Assembly (NCBI RefSeq): GCF_003367375.1
Contig: NZ_CP031416.1
Location: forward strand, 1,433,501 to 1,497,500
Source of the DNA: Gallaecimonas mangrovi
GTDB lineage: Bacteria > Pseudomonadota > Gammaproteobacteria > Enterobacterales > Gallaecimonadaceae
Direction: 5' to 3'
Length of the DNA: 64,000 nt
Under the pieces are notes generated by a model. That model ran no database searches, was not told where the DNA came from, and was given only the letters and a program-made list of their open reading frames with translations. Both the position numbers and the translations under genes were made by a program. Shown piece after piece: positions 1 through 12,200 of the stretch. Positions within the stretch are counted from its first letter, which is position 1; every line of letters begins with the position of its first letter.

Positions 1-2
1 AA

Positions 3-839
3 GAAGGGCAGACGGCGGCCTTTGCCAAGGTGCAAAGCATGCAGTCGGAAATTGATAAACGCCGGGTGGAAATAGAAGGCCACAAGGTGCGTGCCGACGG
101 TGCCCGCGAGCAGCTGGACGAATTAGAGCAAGAATTGGATGCGGTGCTGGTCAGCCTTACCGACCAAACCGAAGAGGCGCTGGCCAAGGAAATTGACCGG
201 CTGGTTAATGCCATTTCCCGCCTTGGCGCCATTAACCTGGCAGCCATTGAAGAGTTTGAGCAACAGGCCGAGCGCAAGCAATACCTGGACGAACAAGACG
301 CTGACCTTAATAGCGCCCTTGAAACCCTGGAAAACGCCATTCGCAAAATCGACCGTGAAACCCGCGCCAAATTCAAAGACACCTTTGATGTGGTTAACGC
401 TGACTTGCAGCGTTTGTTCCCGAAGGTCTTTGGTGGCGGCAGTGCTTACTTGGAGCTAACCGGGGAAGACCTGCTCGATACCGGCGTTACCATCATGGCG
501 CGGCCACCGGGTAAACGAAATGCCACCATTCACCTTCTCTCCGGTGGTGAAAAGGCGCTGACCGCTTTATCATTGGTGTTTGCAATTTTCAGGCTAAATC
601 CAGCACCCTTCTGTATGCTGGACGAAGTGGATGCGCCGCTGGATGATGCCAACGTCGAACGTTATTGCCGTCTGGTCAGGGAAATGTCAGACAGCGTCCA
701 GTTTATTTACATCAGCCACAACAAGGTGGCGATGGAAATGGCGGACCAACTGACCGGCGTTACCATGCACGAGCCGGGCGTATCCCGCATTGTTGCCGTA
801 GATATTGAAGAAGCTGTCGCCTTGGCGGAAGCAGGCTAA
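3..839 (+). CDS. smc: Chromosome segregation protein Smc, C-terminal part (5' end outside window)
   Basis: Open from the left window edge, so only the last 278 residues are seen. Smc is the ATPase of the Smc-ScpAB condensin that compacts and segregates the chromosome. Visible parts are the end of the coiled coil (charged heptads, about the first 110 residues) and the C-terminal ATPase lobe. That lobe has the ABC signature [14 protein letters not shown], then the Walker B/D-loop [16 protein letters not shown], and a final ISHNK switch. It lies 21 bases before zipA, the smc-zipA-ligA order known from Pseudomonas and Shewanella-like genomes. The presence of Smc argues against a MukB-using enterobacterium or Vibrio. 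Confidence 0.95.
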   Translation, partial: EGQTAAFAKVQSMQSEIDKRRVEIEGHKVRADGAREQLDELEQELDAVLVSLTDQTEEALAKEIDRLVNAISRLGAINLAAIEEFEQQAERKQYLDEQDADLNSALETLENAIRKIDRETRAKFKDTFDVVNADLQRLFPKVFGGGSAYLELTGEDLLDTGVTIMARPPGKRNATIHLLSGGEKALTALSLVFAIFRLNPAPFCMLDEVDAPLDDANVERYCRLVREMSDSVQFIYISHNKVAMEMADQLTGVTMHEPGVSRIVAVDIEEAVALAEAG

Positions 840-860
840 AAAAAGAGACAGGAAGCCTAG

Positions 861-4157
<3,297 letters not shown>

Positions 4158-4171
4158 ATTTCCTTCAAATA

Positions 4172-4207
4172 GCTGAGCCGCTGGACCGAAAAAAGCAGCG
4201 GCTCAGC
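4172..4207. other. Perfect 12-bp inverted repeat with a 12-nt A-rich loop
   Basis: GCTGAGCCGCTG and CAGCGGCTCAGC pair perfectly around GACCGAAAAAAG. It lies 15 bases after the membrane-protein stop and has no T tract, so it is not a standard intrinsic terminator. It could be an mRNA-stabilising hairpin or a repetitive extragenic element. Confidence 0.6.
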
Positions 4208-4308
4208 GGCATAAAATGAGGTAATTAACAAAGCATTCGTTTTAGGGATTGTGTCCTAGGCCTCACTTTTGATAATTTCGACTAAATTGTTACATTGGAA
4301 CCACCACC

Positions 4309-4848
4309 TTGCCCGTACTACCCCGTCTCCGATTAGCGACCTTAGATGATGCTCCGGCCATCGCCGAGTTATTGGTACGCGCCTGGCAGCAGAGCTATCG
4401 GCAATTTCTGCCCGCTGAGTTTTTGGAAAAATTAACCGTTGATGGCCGTGTTGGCTTAGTAGAAAGCCTTTTGCGCCAGCCGCTTAGCCAAACCTGGCTG
4501 GTTGAAGATGACGGTAATTTGTTGGGGTTTGTGAATACCGGGCGCTCCCGCGACCCGGATGTGTCACGCCGCACCACCGCTGAACTGCGTGCCCTTTATC
4601 TTGACCCCGAGATGATTGGTGGTGGCCTTGGCGCCCAGCTTCTGGAAAAAGCCCTGGTGGCGCTGCGCTCACAAGGCTTTGTGTCGATGAACCTGTGGGT
4701 GCTGGAAAACAACCAGGCCGGCATTAAGTTTTGGCTTAAGCACGGCTTTAAAGAAGATGGCTGTCACCGCATTGAAGACCGAGACGGCATTGAACTTAAG
4801 CAGATTCGTTTGCACCGGCTGCTCAATAAAGCCTTTGGCAAACAATGA
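4309..4848 (+). CDS. GNAT-family N-acetyltransferase
   Basis: A 179-residue acyl-CoA-dependent transferase of unknown substrate. The N-terminal part (RLRLATLDDAPAIAELL) begins a typical GNAT fold. The acetyl-CoA-binding motif A is near residues 95-115 (LRALYLDPEMIGGGLGAQLLEKAL, here with GGGLG). Motif B follows, with NLWVLENNQAGIKFWLKHGF. The start is a TTG, with GGA about nine bases upstream. The gene is monocistronic and ends in a terminator shared with the convergent permease. Confidence 0.85.
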   Translation: MPVLPRLRLATLDDAPAIAELLVRAWQQSYRQFLPAEFLEKLTVDGRVGLVESLLRQPLSQTWLVEDDGNLLGFVNTGRSRDPDVSRRTTAELRALYLDPEMIGGGLGAQLLEKALVALRSQGFVSMNLWVLENNQAGIKFWLKHGFKEDGCHRIEDRDGIELKQIRLHRLLNKAFGKQ

Positions 4849-4875
4849 AAAAAGGCGGCTAAACCGCCTTTTTTA
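4849..4875. terminator. Bidirectional terminator between convergent genes
   Basis: AAAAAAGGCGG and CCGCCTTTTTT form a stem with a CTAAA loop, with A and T tracts on both sides. It serves the GNAT gene (+) and the aromatic amino-acid permease (-), whose stop codon is inside it. Confidence 0.85.
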
Positions 4876-5979
4876 ATGAAGCAATTGTGCCACCACAACC
4901 AGCAAGGTGATGGCTAACAAGATGGCACCCTCGAGGTGCCTTTTTTGGCGGTGGCTAATAAAGGCTGGCAGCACCAGGGCAATAACCGCCAGCGCGATGG
5001 CGGCATACCCCAAGGCACTGACAAAAATGCCGGGCATAAACAGCGCCACCAACAGCGGCGGCAGAAAGGTTAATAGCGCGGTTTGGCTGCGGCCTGCGGC
5101 ATTGCTTTTGCGGTTAAAGAGGCTGGCTAAAAAGTCGAACATACCAACGGCAACCCCTAAAAAGGAGGTGGCCAGGGCCAAGTCAGCAAAAAGATGAATG
5201 CTGGGGCTTAGCCAACCGCCATGATGGGCAGAAAGAGCGGCAATCAGCTTTTCGAGTTTTCCGTCGGTGGTGGCCACCGCAGCACTGCTTAAACTGCCCA
5301 GCACCACCAATTGCCAAATAAGGTAAAGCGCCAGCGGTAGCAGGGTGCCGGCGGCAATGGCGATACGAATTTGCCGTTTATCGCGCTCAAGGTAGTTTAC
5401 CAGCGTCGGAATAGAACCGTGGTAGCCAAAGGCGGTGTACATAATGGGCAGCGCCGCCAAGGGCAGGGCACCACCGTTGGTAAGATAGGCGGCCTTAATG
5501 CCCGGCAGTAGCCCGGCAATTACCAGCGCCAGTGCCACCAATTTGATGGAAAACAGTAAGCGGTTACTGATGTCCACCACCTTGGTTGAAAACATCACCA
5601 ACACCCCGACGATAATGGTGGCGGCAATGGCTGAGGCGGCGGTACTAACGCCGATGGTGCTGCTTAACAGCGCGGCGCTGCCGGAGACATAGGCGGCCAT
5701 TAGCGAGTAATACAATACGCCCATGGCCAGCGCCAACATCAGGCGGCCAGCCCCGCCAAAGGCTTTTTTACCAAGGGCATCTAATGAGGCGGGGCCTTCC
5801 AGTGCCAAACTGTGGTCGGCAATAAGCCAGGCCGATTTAATAGCAATAACGGCAAACACAATCAGTAGCAGGCTACTTAATCCAAAACCGAGCTTGGCGG
5901 TCGCCAAAGGCAGGGCGAGCATACCGGCACCAATGGTGGTGCCAGCAATAATAAGGGCAGAGCCCAGGGTTTTATTCAT
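4873..5979 (-). CDS. Aromatic amino acid permease (HAAAP family, TyrP/Mtr-like)
   Basis: Inner-membrane proton symporter for tyrosine, tryptophan or phenylalanine by family. The 368-residue protein starts with the diagnostic motif SALIIAGTTIGAGMLALP, which forms the broken first helix. It has about 11 hydrophobic segments and a conserved stretch near residue 180 (YTAFGYHGSIPTLVNYL), typical of TyrP and Mtr. It is shorter than E. coli TyrP (403), with losses spread through loops. Which aromatic acid it carries cannot be told from sequence. It is monocistronic and converges on the GNAT gene. Confidence 0.88.
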   Translation of the reverse strand: MNKTLGSALIIAGTTIGAGMLALPLATAKLGFGLSSLLLIVFAVIAIKSAWLIADHSLALEGPASLDALGKKAFGGAGRLMLALAMGVLYYSLMAAYVSGSAALLSSTIGVSTAASAIAATIIVGVLVMFSTKVVDISNRLLFSIKLVALALVIAGLLPGIKAAYLTNGGALPLAALPIMYTAFGYHGSIPTLVNYLERDKRQIRIAIAAGTLLPLALYLIWQLVVLGSLSSAAVATTDGKLEKLIAALSAHHGGWLSPSIHLFADLALATSFLGVAVGMFDFLASLFNRKSNAAGRSQTALLTFLPPLLVALFMPGIFVSALGYAAIALAVIALVLPAFISHRQKRHLEGAILLAITLLVVVAQLLH

Positions 5980-6122
5980 CCGATCCTCAACGGCTGGACC
6001 GGGAAGGCAAGGCCTGATCCCGAAAATATAAGCGTTGGCCTTGATATGAGAATGGTTGCCTGGCCAAGCTTCGTTGTTAGAATGGTCGACACACTAAAAG
6101 ACCCAACCAGTGGGGTCAAGCA

Positions 6123-6616
6123 ATGGCCGACAGTCCTGTTATCAACATCCAAAAATTGACTTATCGCAGTCACAGCCACGGCGATCAGTATTTTGCGAGG
6201 GTGGCACCGGTAGCCCAGTTATTGGGGGCGAAGGAGCTTGGCTTTCGGGTGGTCAGAGTACAGCCGGGCAAAAAGGCGTGGCCGCGCCATGCCCACCTGA
6301 ACAACGAAGAAATGTTCTTTATTTTGGAAGGTGCTGGCACGCTTTTTATGGGGTACAAAGCTACCCGTTGCAGGCCGGTGATTTTGTTTCTTGCCCGGCA
6401 GGCCCGGAAACACCGCATCAAATTGTCAATTCTGGCGACAAGGAACTGGTGTACCTGGCGGTATCGACCATGAAAGAGCCGGATGTGATGTTCTATCCGG
6501 ATTCCAAAAAATATGGGGTGATCGCCGGTAGCGCCCCCGGTGGCGACAGCAAAGACCGCCAATTTGCCATTTTTGGCCGCATGGGCCACGGAGTGAATTT
6601 TTGGGACGGCGAATAA
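6123..6616 (+). pseudogene. Cupin-domain protein interrupted by a -1 frameshift
   Basis: Two overlapping frames together encode one cupin. The first frame (from ATG 6123) gives the N-terminal half with the cupin motif PRHAHLNNEEMFFILEGAGTLFMG. The second frame continues QSYPLQAGDFVSCPAGPETPHQIVNSG and ends at TAA 6616. The switch is at the G run at 6350-6353 (ATG GGG TAC against GGG GTA CAA AGC). One extra G would restore a protein of about 164 residues. Metal-ligand His and Glu residues are present in both halves. It could be a sequencing error, a real inactivating deletion or, least likely, programmed frameshifting. Confidence 0.75.
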
Positions 6617-7146
6617 TTCAGTGGTTTAGTCTGCTTTTGCTGCTGGCAGCGGCGCCGTTGTGGGCGGCGCCGGCAGACGGCCTGGCGGCGGCGTTGGCGA
6701 AACTGAAAACCGCCACCTTGGCGCAAGACTACCAAACGCTGGTAGCAATGACCCACCCCAGAGCCATAGCCGGTCAAGGCGGCGAAGAACAAGCGCTAGT
6801 CAATGCCCAAGACAGTTTTTTAAGCCTTAATCAGCGCGGTTTAAAACAAAGCCAGCTGCGTTTTGATATGCCCCACGATTATTACCCTGCCGGGGATGAC
6901 TGGGTGGCCTTCGTGCCTACCCATAGCCGCTTTGAAAACGCTACCCGGCAAATCACCGAAGACGGTTACCTCATCGCTGTGCGGCCCAAAGCGCAAGCGC
7001 AGTGGCATTTTATCGACGGCGCCGGTATTGATGTGCCCCAGCAAATTTTTGACTACTTCCCGACGCTGCCGGCAAACATTTCCATTCCGAAAAAACGCAG
7101 TAAGATCCACATCATCACTCCCTGGACACCGAGTAAAAATCAATGA
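6601..7146 (+). CDS. Secreted protein of unknown function
   Basis: 181 residues beginning with a clear signal peptide: RR, then WFSLLLLLAAAPLWA, with probable cleavage after AWA or AAPA near residue 22. No lipobox is present. The remainder is soluble, with conserved-looking segments such as DDWVAFVPTHSRFENATR and QWHFIDGAGID near the C-terminus, reminiscent of small periplasmic DUF proteins but not assigned. The TTG start at 6601 overlaps the cupin gene by 16 bases and has GGAG seven bases upstream. Its stop overlaps the next gene by ATGA, so these two are translationally coupled. Confidence 0.75.
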   Translation: MGRRIIQWFSLLLLLAAAPLWAAPADGLAAALAKLKTATLAQDYQTLVAMTHPRAIAGQGGEEQALVNAQDSFLSLNQRGLKQSQLRFDMPHDYYPAGDDWVAFVPTHSRFENATRQITEDGYLIAVRPKAQAQWHFIDGAGIDVPQQIFDYFPTLPANISIPKKRSKIHIITPWTPSKNQ

Positions 7147-7643
7147 AAACGCAACAATGGCAAGGCGCTTGGAACGAACACAGCATTGAAGTTCAGGTGC
7201 TGCCAAGACTCTTGGTAACCGAAGTGCGGCTGCTTATCGACGGCCAGGAGCAAGATAAGTCGGTACTGTTTCGCACCCTTGGCCCACACCAGCTTTGCAG
7301 CTTGGCCATTCCTAAAGCTGGCCTTGGCTTGGTGGAAGTGAGTGTGGCAAAGGGCGTTATCGCCGTGGCTGTTGATGGTGCGCCCCTGACCGAGCAAGCG
7401 CCGGTGACCAAGGCGCCAGCTAAGGGCCTGGCCGAGAAAAACGCGCTGTTTTGTGGCTTGGGCATTTTTGTTATTGCCGGGCTTTTTTTACTGGTTTTTA
7501 ACCTTATCGCCCAGGGCTTTCCGTTTCAGACTATGCCGTCACCCTGGCCGCCACTGGTGCTGGGGCTGGTGATGGCGCTTTATTATTATGCCGATGGCAA
7601 AAAGCGCATAAGCCTGCGCCAGAGCTTAAAAAAATCTTCTTAG
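7143..7643 (+). CDS. Membrane-anchored protein of unknown function
   Basis: 166 residues. The N-terminal half (about 1-90) is a soluble beta-rich domain containing WNEHSIEVQVLPRLL and LIDGQEQDKS. Two hydrophobic helices then follow (about 102-122 and 132-150) and a basic tail. It overlaps the preceding secreted-protein gene by ATGA and probably works with it. No family is recognised. Confidence 0.72.
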   Translation: MKTQQWQGAWNEHSIEVQVLPRLLVTEVRLLIDGQEQDKSVLFRTLGPHQLCSLAIPKAGLGLVEVSVAKGVIAVAVDGAPLTEQAPVTKAPAKGLAEKNALFCGLGIFVIAGLFLLVFNLIAQGFPFQTMPSPWPPLVLGLVMALYYYADGKKRISLRQSLKKSS

Positions 7644-7734
7644 ACGTGGTTCACGGCTTTGATAAGGCGCCGATGGAGGCGTTTGGCGGAAGTCGATATA
7701 CTGCCGGGAATTTTCAACGCGCAGCCTTTTTTGT

Positions 7735-8400
7735 ATGAGCAGCCATCCCATTCACAAAACCCGTACTGCCTTTGTGTTAGACAGCCTGCGTGACCGCATT
7801 TTATCGGGCGAACTCAAAGCCGGTGAGCCGCTGCGCCAGAACCTGTTGGCTGAAAGCTTAAACGTTAGCCGTATTCCGGTACGTGAAGCGATGATGCAGC
7901 TGGAGGCCGAGGGCCTGATTGATTTTGAAGCCCACAAAGGCGCGCGGGTTACGCCCTTGTCGGTAGAGCAGGCCGAAGAGCTTTTTGATATTCGGCTGTT
8001 GCTTGAGCCGGACTTGCTGGCCCGTTCTATTCCCCATTTAAGCCCCCTGGACTTGCACCAGTCCCAGGGCTATTTGCTGCAAATGGATGCGGCCTTAAAG
8101 GAAGGTTCCATTCAGCTCTGGGCCGGGCTTAACCGCCAATTTCACTTAAGCCTTTATGTGGGTGCCAAACGGCCTAAAACCATGGAACTCATTCAAAACC
8201 TCAACCTGCATGCCGACCGCTACGTTCGGCTGCATTTGTTGCTTGATGGTGGCGTGCAGCGGGCCGAAGGTGAGCATATTGCCATGCTGGAATGTTGCCG
8301 CGAGCAGCGCATTGACGAAGCGGTAGAACGGCTTTGCCAGCATATTCGTGATGCCAAACAAGATGTGCTGAACATGATCCACGCCGGCCGCCATGGATAA
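7735..8400 (+). CDS. GntR-family transcriptional regulator (FadR/FCD subfamily)
   Basis: A 221-residue DNA-binding repressor or activator. The N-terminal winged helix-turn-helix (about 10-75) includes LRDRILSGELKAGEPLRQNLLAESLNVSRIPVREAM, a classic GntR motif. The C-terminal FCD ligand domain (about 80-205) is all-helical, with His and Arg metal/acid-binding positions (FHLSLYVGA; E..H..ML). It is the first gene of a tight three-gene run with two membrane proteins, which it may regulate. The effector is unknown. Confidence 0.88.
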   Translation: MSSHPIHKTRTAFVLDSLRDRILSGELKAGEPLRQNLLAESLNVSRIPVREAMMQLEAEGLIDFEAHKGARVTPLSVEQAEELFDIRLLLEPDLLARSIPHLSPLDLHQSQGYLLQMDAALKEGSIQLWAGLNRQFHLSLYVGAKRPKTMELIQNLNLHADRYVRLHLLLDGGVQRAEGEHIAMLECCREQRIDEAVERLCQHIRDAKQDVLNMIHAGRHG

Positions 8401-8863
8401 GCCAGTATTTAGCCCGGCCCAGCTGGATGCCAAAGGCCTGTTAAAGCTCCCCAAAGCGCTTTGGATACTTCTGTGCTGGCTGCTGCGCTACCCGCTGATT
8501 TGGGTGGGGTCGTTAATGGGCGGCGCCAGTGGCGGCACCTTCCTAAGCCGGTTCTTGCCTGATTTTGAACATGCTTGGCCGTGGTTTTTACCGGCGCTGC
8601 CTGCGTTTTGCTGCTTATGGCTTAATGGCCTTCGCCATGTTGACAGTAAAGACCGCTTTTGGTGGCTGTGGCGTCAGCAAGGCTTGCTACTAAAGCTTGG
8701 CCTTATTGGCGATTTGGCGTTAGTGATTGTGGCCATTAGCCACGGCCACGGGCGTTACGACCCTTGGCAGGCGGTGCAACTGGCCGTCTCGGCCTGGGGT
8801 GTGGTGTATTTGTTTTCCTCGAAATATCTGCCTGCCTTGTGGCGCGACAGGCCTAGTCTCTGA
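8393..8863 (+). CDS. Integral membrane protein of unknown function
   Basis: 156 residues, Trp- and Leu-rich, with about four predicted membrane helices (near residues 22-45, 62-80, 100-120 and 128-148). Its ATG lies inside the end of the GntR gene, an 8-base overlap, and its stop overlaps the next ATG as TGATG. It is therefore part of a translationally coupled operon. No catalytic motif is recognised. Confidence 0.75.
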   Translation: MDKPVFSPAQLDAKGLLKLPKALWILLCWLLRYPLIWVGSLMGGASGGTFLSRFLPDFEHAWPWFLPALPAFCCLWLNGLRHVDSKDRFWWLWRQQGLLLKLGLIGDLALVIVAISHGHGRYDPWQAVQLAVSAWGVVYLFSSKYLPALWRDRPSL

Positions 8864-9174
8864 TGCTTTCCAGCCAGTTGCACATGGCTGGCCACTTTTT
8901 AGTGCCACTGCTGGTGGCACTTACCTTTTGGCGCCACCAATGGTGGCAAGCAACACTGGTGATGTGGGCCACCATGCTGGTGGATATCGACCACCTCTTT
9001 GCCACGCCAGTTTTCGACCCTCTGCGCTGCTCTATTGGTTTTCACCCACTGCACCAATATTGGGCCATTGCGCTCTATGCCGTGCTTTGCCTGGTGCCCA
9101 AAACGCGCTGGGTTGGGGTAGGGCTGACGATCCACATGGCCCTTGATGGCTTGGATTGTTTGAAGCTGCTCTAA
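8863..9174 (+). CDS. DUF6122-like small membrane protein; 3' end is the island junction
   Basis: 103 residues with His- and Asp-rich hydrophobic segments (AGHFLVPLLVALTFWRHQW; ATMLVDIDHLFATPVFDP; GFHPLHQYW). This resembles the small DUF6122 membrane family, assigned from memory of the motif. It is coupled to the upstream membrane gene by TGATG. The last 61 coding bases up to 9167 are duplicated perfectly at 22915-22975, where the frame would end in KLV* instead of KLL*. The present stop codon therefore probably comes from the inserted island. Confidence 0.75.
   Translation: MLSSQLHMAGHFLVPLLVALTFWRHQWWQATLVMWATMLVDIDHLFATPVFDPLRCSIGFHPLHQYWAIALYAVLCLVPKTRWVGVGLTIHMALDGLDCLKLL
9107..9167 (+). 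repeat. Left copy of the 61-bp island-flanking direct repeat (attL candidate)
   Basis: Identical over 61 bases to 22915-22975, in the same orientation. It covers the 3' end of the DUF6122-like gene. Sequence diverges on both sides of the repeat, as expected for an attachment core. Confidence 0.8.
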
Positions 9175-9252
9175 ATTATTCTATTTGGCTGATATTCACT
9201 ATTGATAAGAAAATGTCAAAAAATTAGCATGTTGTGAAAATTTGATGTTTAC

Positions 9253-12200
9253 ATGGATGTTGTAGTGAAGGGATTCTGTTTCGGGGTGGCTCTCATAGTC
9301 ACTTCTTTTCGTGCTTTTGCGAGTGGCCCTGATTGTGGGGATGCTGAACCGTTATCTGTTCCTGTTGAGACGTCTAAGAGCGCAACTATATCTACATCGT
9401 CGGCTTCAACCTTGGCTGTTATTGACTGTAGCAATACTGCTCCGACAATGACTATTTTGGCTACTCAGAAAACGAACGAAGATACGACCGCCTCCTATAC
9501 CATTGGTGTTGACGACGATAGCGACAGCCTTGCCAGTATTTTGGTTGGCGCCGGGACTCTTGATACCGATTTGGTTAAAAGTGTTACTGTGACATCGCCG
9601 TCAGCAAGTAAAAGAACTATTACGATGGTGCCAGTTGCTAACGCATATGGAACAGCAAAACTAGCCGTTACAGCGAAAGATAGCGATGGTGCTTCCAATA
9701 CGAAGTATTTTAACTTGGTCATTTACGCCGTGGATGATCCTGTTTATCCCAAGTCAGACAGTTATACCGTTACCGAAGACAAGTCTATTAATGGTCTGCC
9801 GCTGACTAATGATGTCAACCCAGACCCAAATGACACCTTATCCTTAGTTTCTGTTGGCAAACCCTCTCATGGCTCTGCATCTGTAACCAATACAAGTTCT
9901 TTTAAATATATCCCCAATGCTAACTACTGTGGCAGCGACAGTTTTAGCTATGGTGTAAGTGATGGGCATAAGACTTATTCTTCGACGGTCAATATGACTG
10001 TAACCTGTGTTAATGACGCGCCGACTATGAGCGCTATTGCTACACAGACTACTAACGAAGATACCCCAAAAACTATCGGCTTTTCGATAAGTGACCTGGA
10101 GACAGCAGCAGGTAATTTATCCCTATCGGTAACATCCAGTAATACAACATTACTTCCAGTAAGTAGAATTAACGTTAGCGGCTCAGGTACAAGTCGAACC
10201 ATGACGGTCAATCCGGCCGCAAATCAAAACGGTTCTACAACTATCAAAGTAACAGTATCCGATGGCAGTCTAACTACCAGCCGCCAATTTGTTTTGAACG
10301 TTGTTGCTCAGGAAGATGTGCCTATTGTTAGTTCCATTGGAACCCAGGCAATAAACGAAGATTCGACAAAAAGCGTTAGTTTCACTGTAAGCGATGCTGA
10401 AACTGCGGCTACAAACTTGGTTGTATCCGCCGCATCCAGTAACAAGACATTATTACCTGATAGCAATATTTCCTTGGGGGGAAGTGGTGGAAGCCGAACT
10501 ATCACAGTGGTTCCGGCAAAAGACCAATATGGTTCTACTACTGTAACGATTAAAGCATTTGATGGAACTACTTATGGCAGTAGTACATTTACGCTAAACG
10601 TTAATCCTATAAATGATGTACCTACTATCAGTAGCATTGGTAACCAAAGTATTGATGAAGATACGGCTAAAGCAGTTAGCTTTACGGTTAACGATGTAGA
10701 AACGGCAGCATCCAACCTAGCCTTAACAGCAACATCGTCTAACACTGAACTTTTACCGGTTGCCAATATAACGCTCAGTGGTAGTGGCTCAGCGAGAAGT
10801 ATCACCATGGCGCCGGTTGGTAACGCGCATGGCACGTCAAATATTACCTTGTCCGTTTCCGACGGTAATCTTAAAACCAATGTCAGTTTTTTATTGACGG
10901 TTGTCAGTGTCAACGACCGACCGACAATAAGCGGTATATCGGACATAACCCTGCAATCAGGCACCGAGTCTGGTGCAATTGCTTTTAGTGTTGCTGATGT
11001 AGATGACAGTACTGATTCGCTTCAGGTTACAGCCGTTTCAGACAATAGTACTCTTGTGCCTAATGGCAATATTGTCCTAAGTGGTAGCGGTAGTAATCGC
11101 TCCATCACCCTAACAGCCCCCGCCGCGAGTCAAGAGCTTTCAGGTAAAGCAAATATTACGGTTTCTGTTACTGACGGTTCCCTTACTGCCAATACCCATT
11201 TCAAGCTGGAAATTCAAAGTGATTCTCCAGCTTGGGCGGTAAAGTCTGGGCGGTTGATAACAGGAGAAGAAGTAGCCAAGGCAAATAGTGCCATTTCTGA
11301 TGCCGTTGGTTCCTTGCAGGGACATGCCGGGGTCTCTGGGGGGCGTTCCAATTACGTTATTCCAATAGCCGTTCCACCTGGTCGTAGCGGTTTTACCCCT
11401 GATGTGTCTGTGCAATATAGTTCTGATGGCGGCGATGGCATTGCAGGTGTCGGTTGGTCACTTTCGGCGGGGGGAAGTATTAGCCGTTGTGGTGCCAGTA
11501 CAGCTAGAGACGGCGTTATAACAGCAAGCGAAAATCTGGGAGTCATGCTTAACAGCAACGATAAGTTGTGTCTGAGCGGCGCGCGTTTAGAAGCTGTTTC
11601 CGGTAGCTATGGTGCTAGTGGAACCCAGTATCGAACGGAAGAAGATAGCTTTTCGCGTATCACCCAGCAAGGCGGAAGCCTTGGGCAAAGCGGCGTTTAT
11701 TTTATTGTCGAAACGAAAGACAACAAAGTACTGACTTTTGGTAATAGTGCTAATAGCCGGATAGTGGGAGACGGCGTTTCTTTAGCATCTTCTTGGCTGA
11801 TAAGCCGGGAAGCTGACGCGAGTGGTAACAACACAATTAATTATGAGTATCAGCTGGGAACGGGTAATGCAGTGCTATCGGCTATCTATTATACCGGCAC
11901 TGGCAGTAACAATGGTGATCGAGTTGTTCGATTTAATTATGAAAACAGGGATGACATTCGTAGTGCGTATTTAGCCGGAGGTTTGAGTATTTATGACCAA
12001 CGCTTGTCTTCCATTCAGACTTATGTCGCTAACGAGTTAGTGCAGCGATATAACTTTTTTTATGAAGCAAGTCGGGCATCCCAGCGCAGCTTATTAAAAG
12101 AAGTTGAGCTTTGTAGTAATGACAGTGGTTGCTTGCCAGCAACACAGTTTACTTGGAGTGATGCACCTGTTGTCAGGGAGGTTGAACCTGTTACTTTCTA

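Noticed and set aside
6348..6356. Programmed -1 frameshift in the cupin
   Set aside because: No X XXY YYZ slippery heptamer or clear downstream pseudoknot; deletion or sequencing error is simpler.
6110..6616. Separate 168-residue gene overlapping the cupin start
   Set aside because: Its first third is an out-of-frame shadow; the second half is the rest of the frameshifted cupin.
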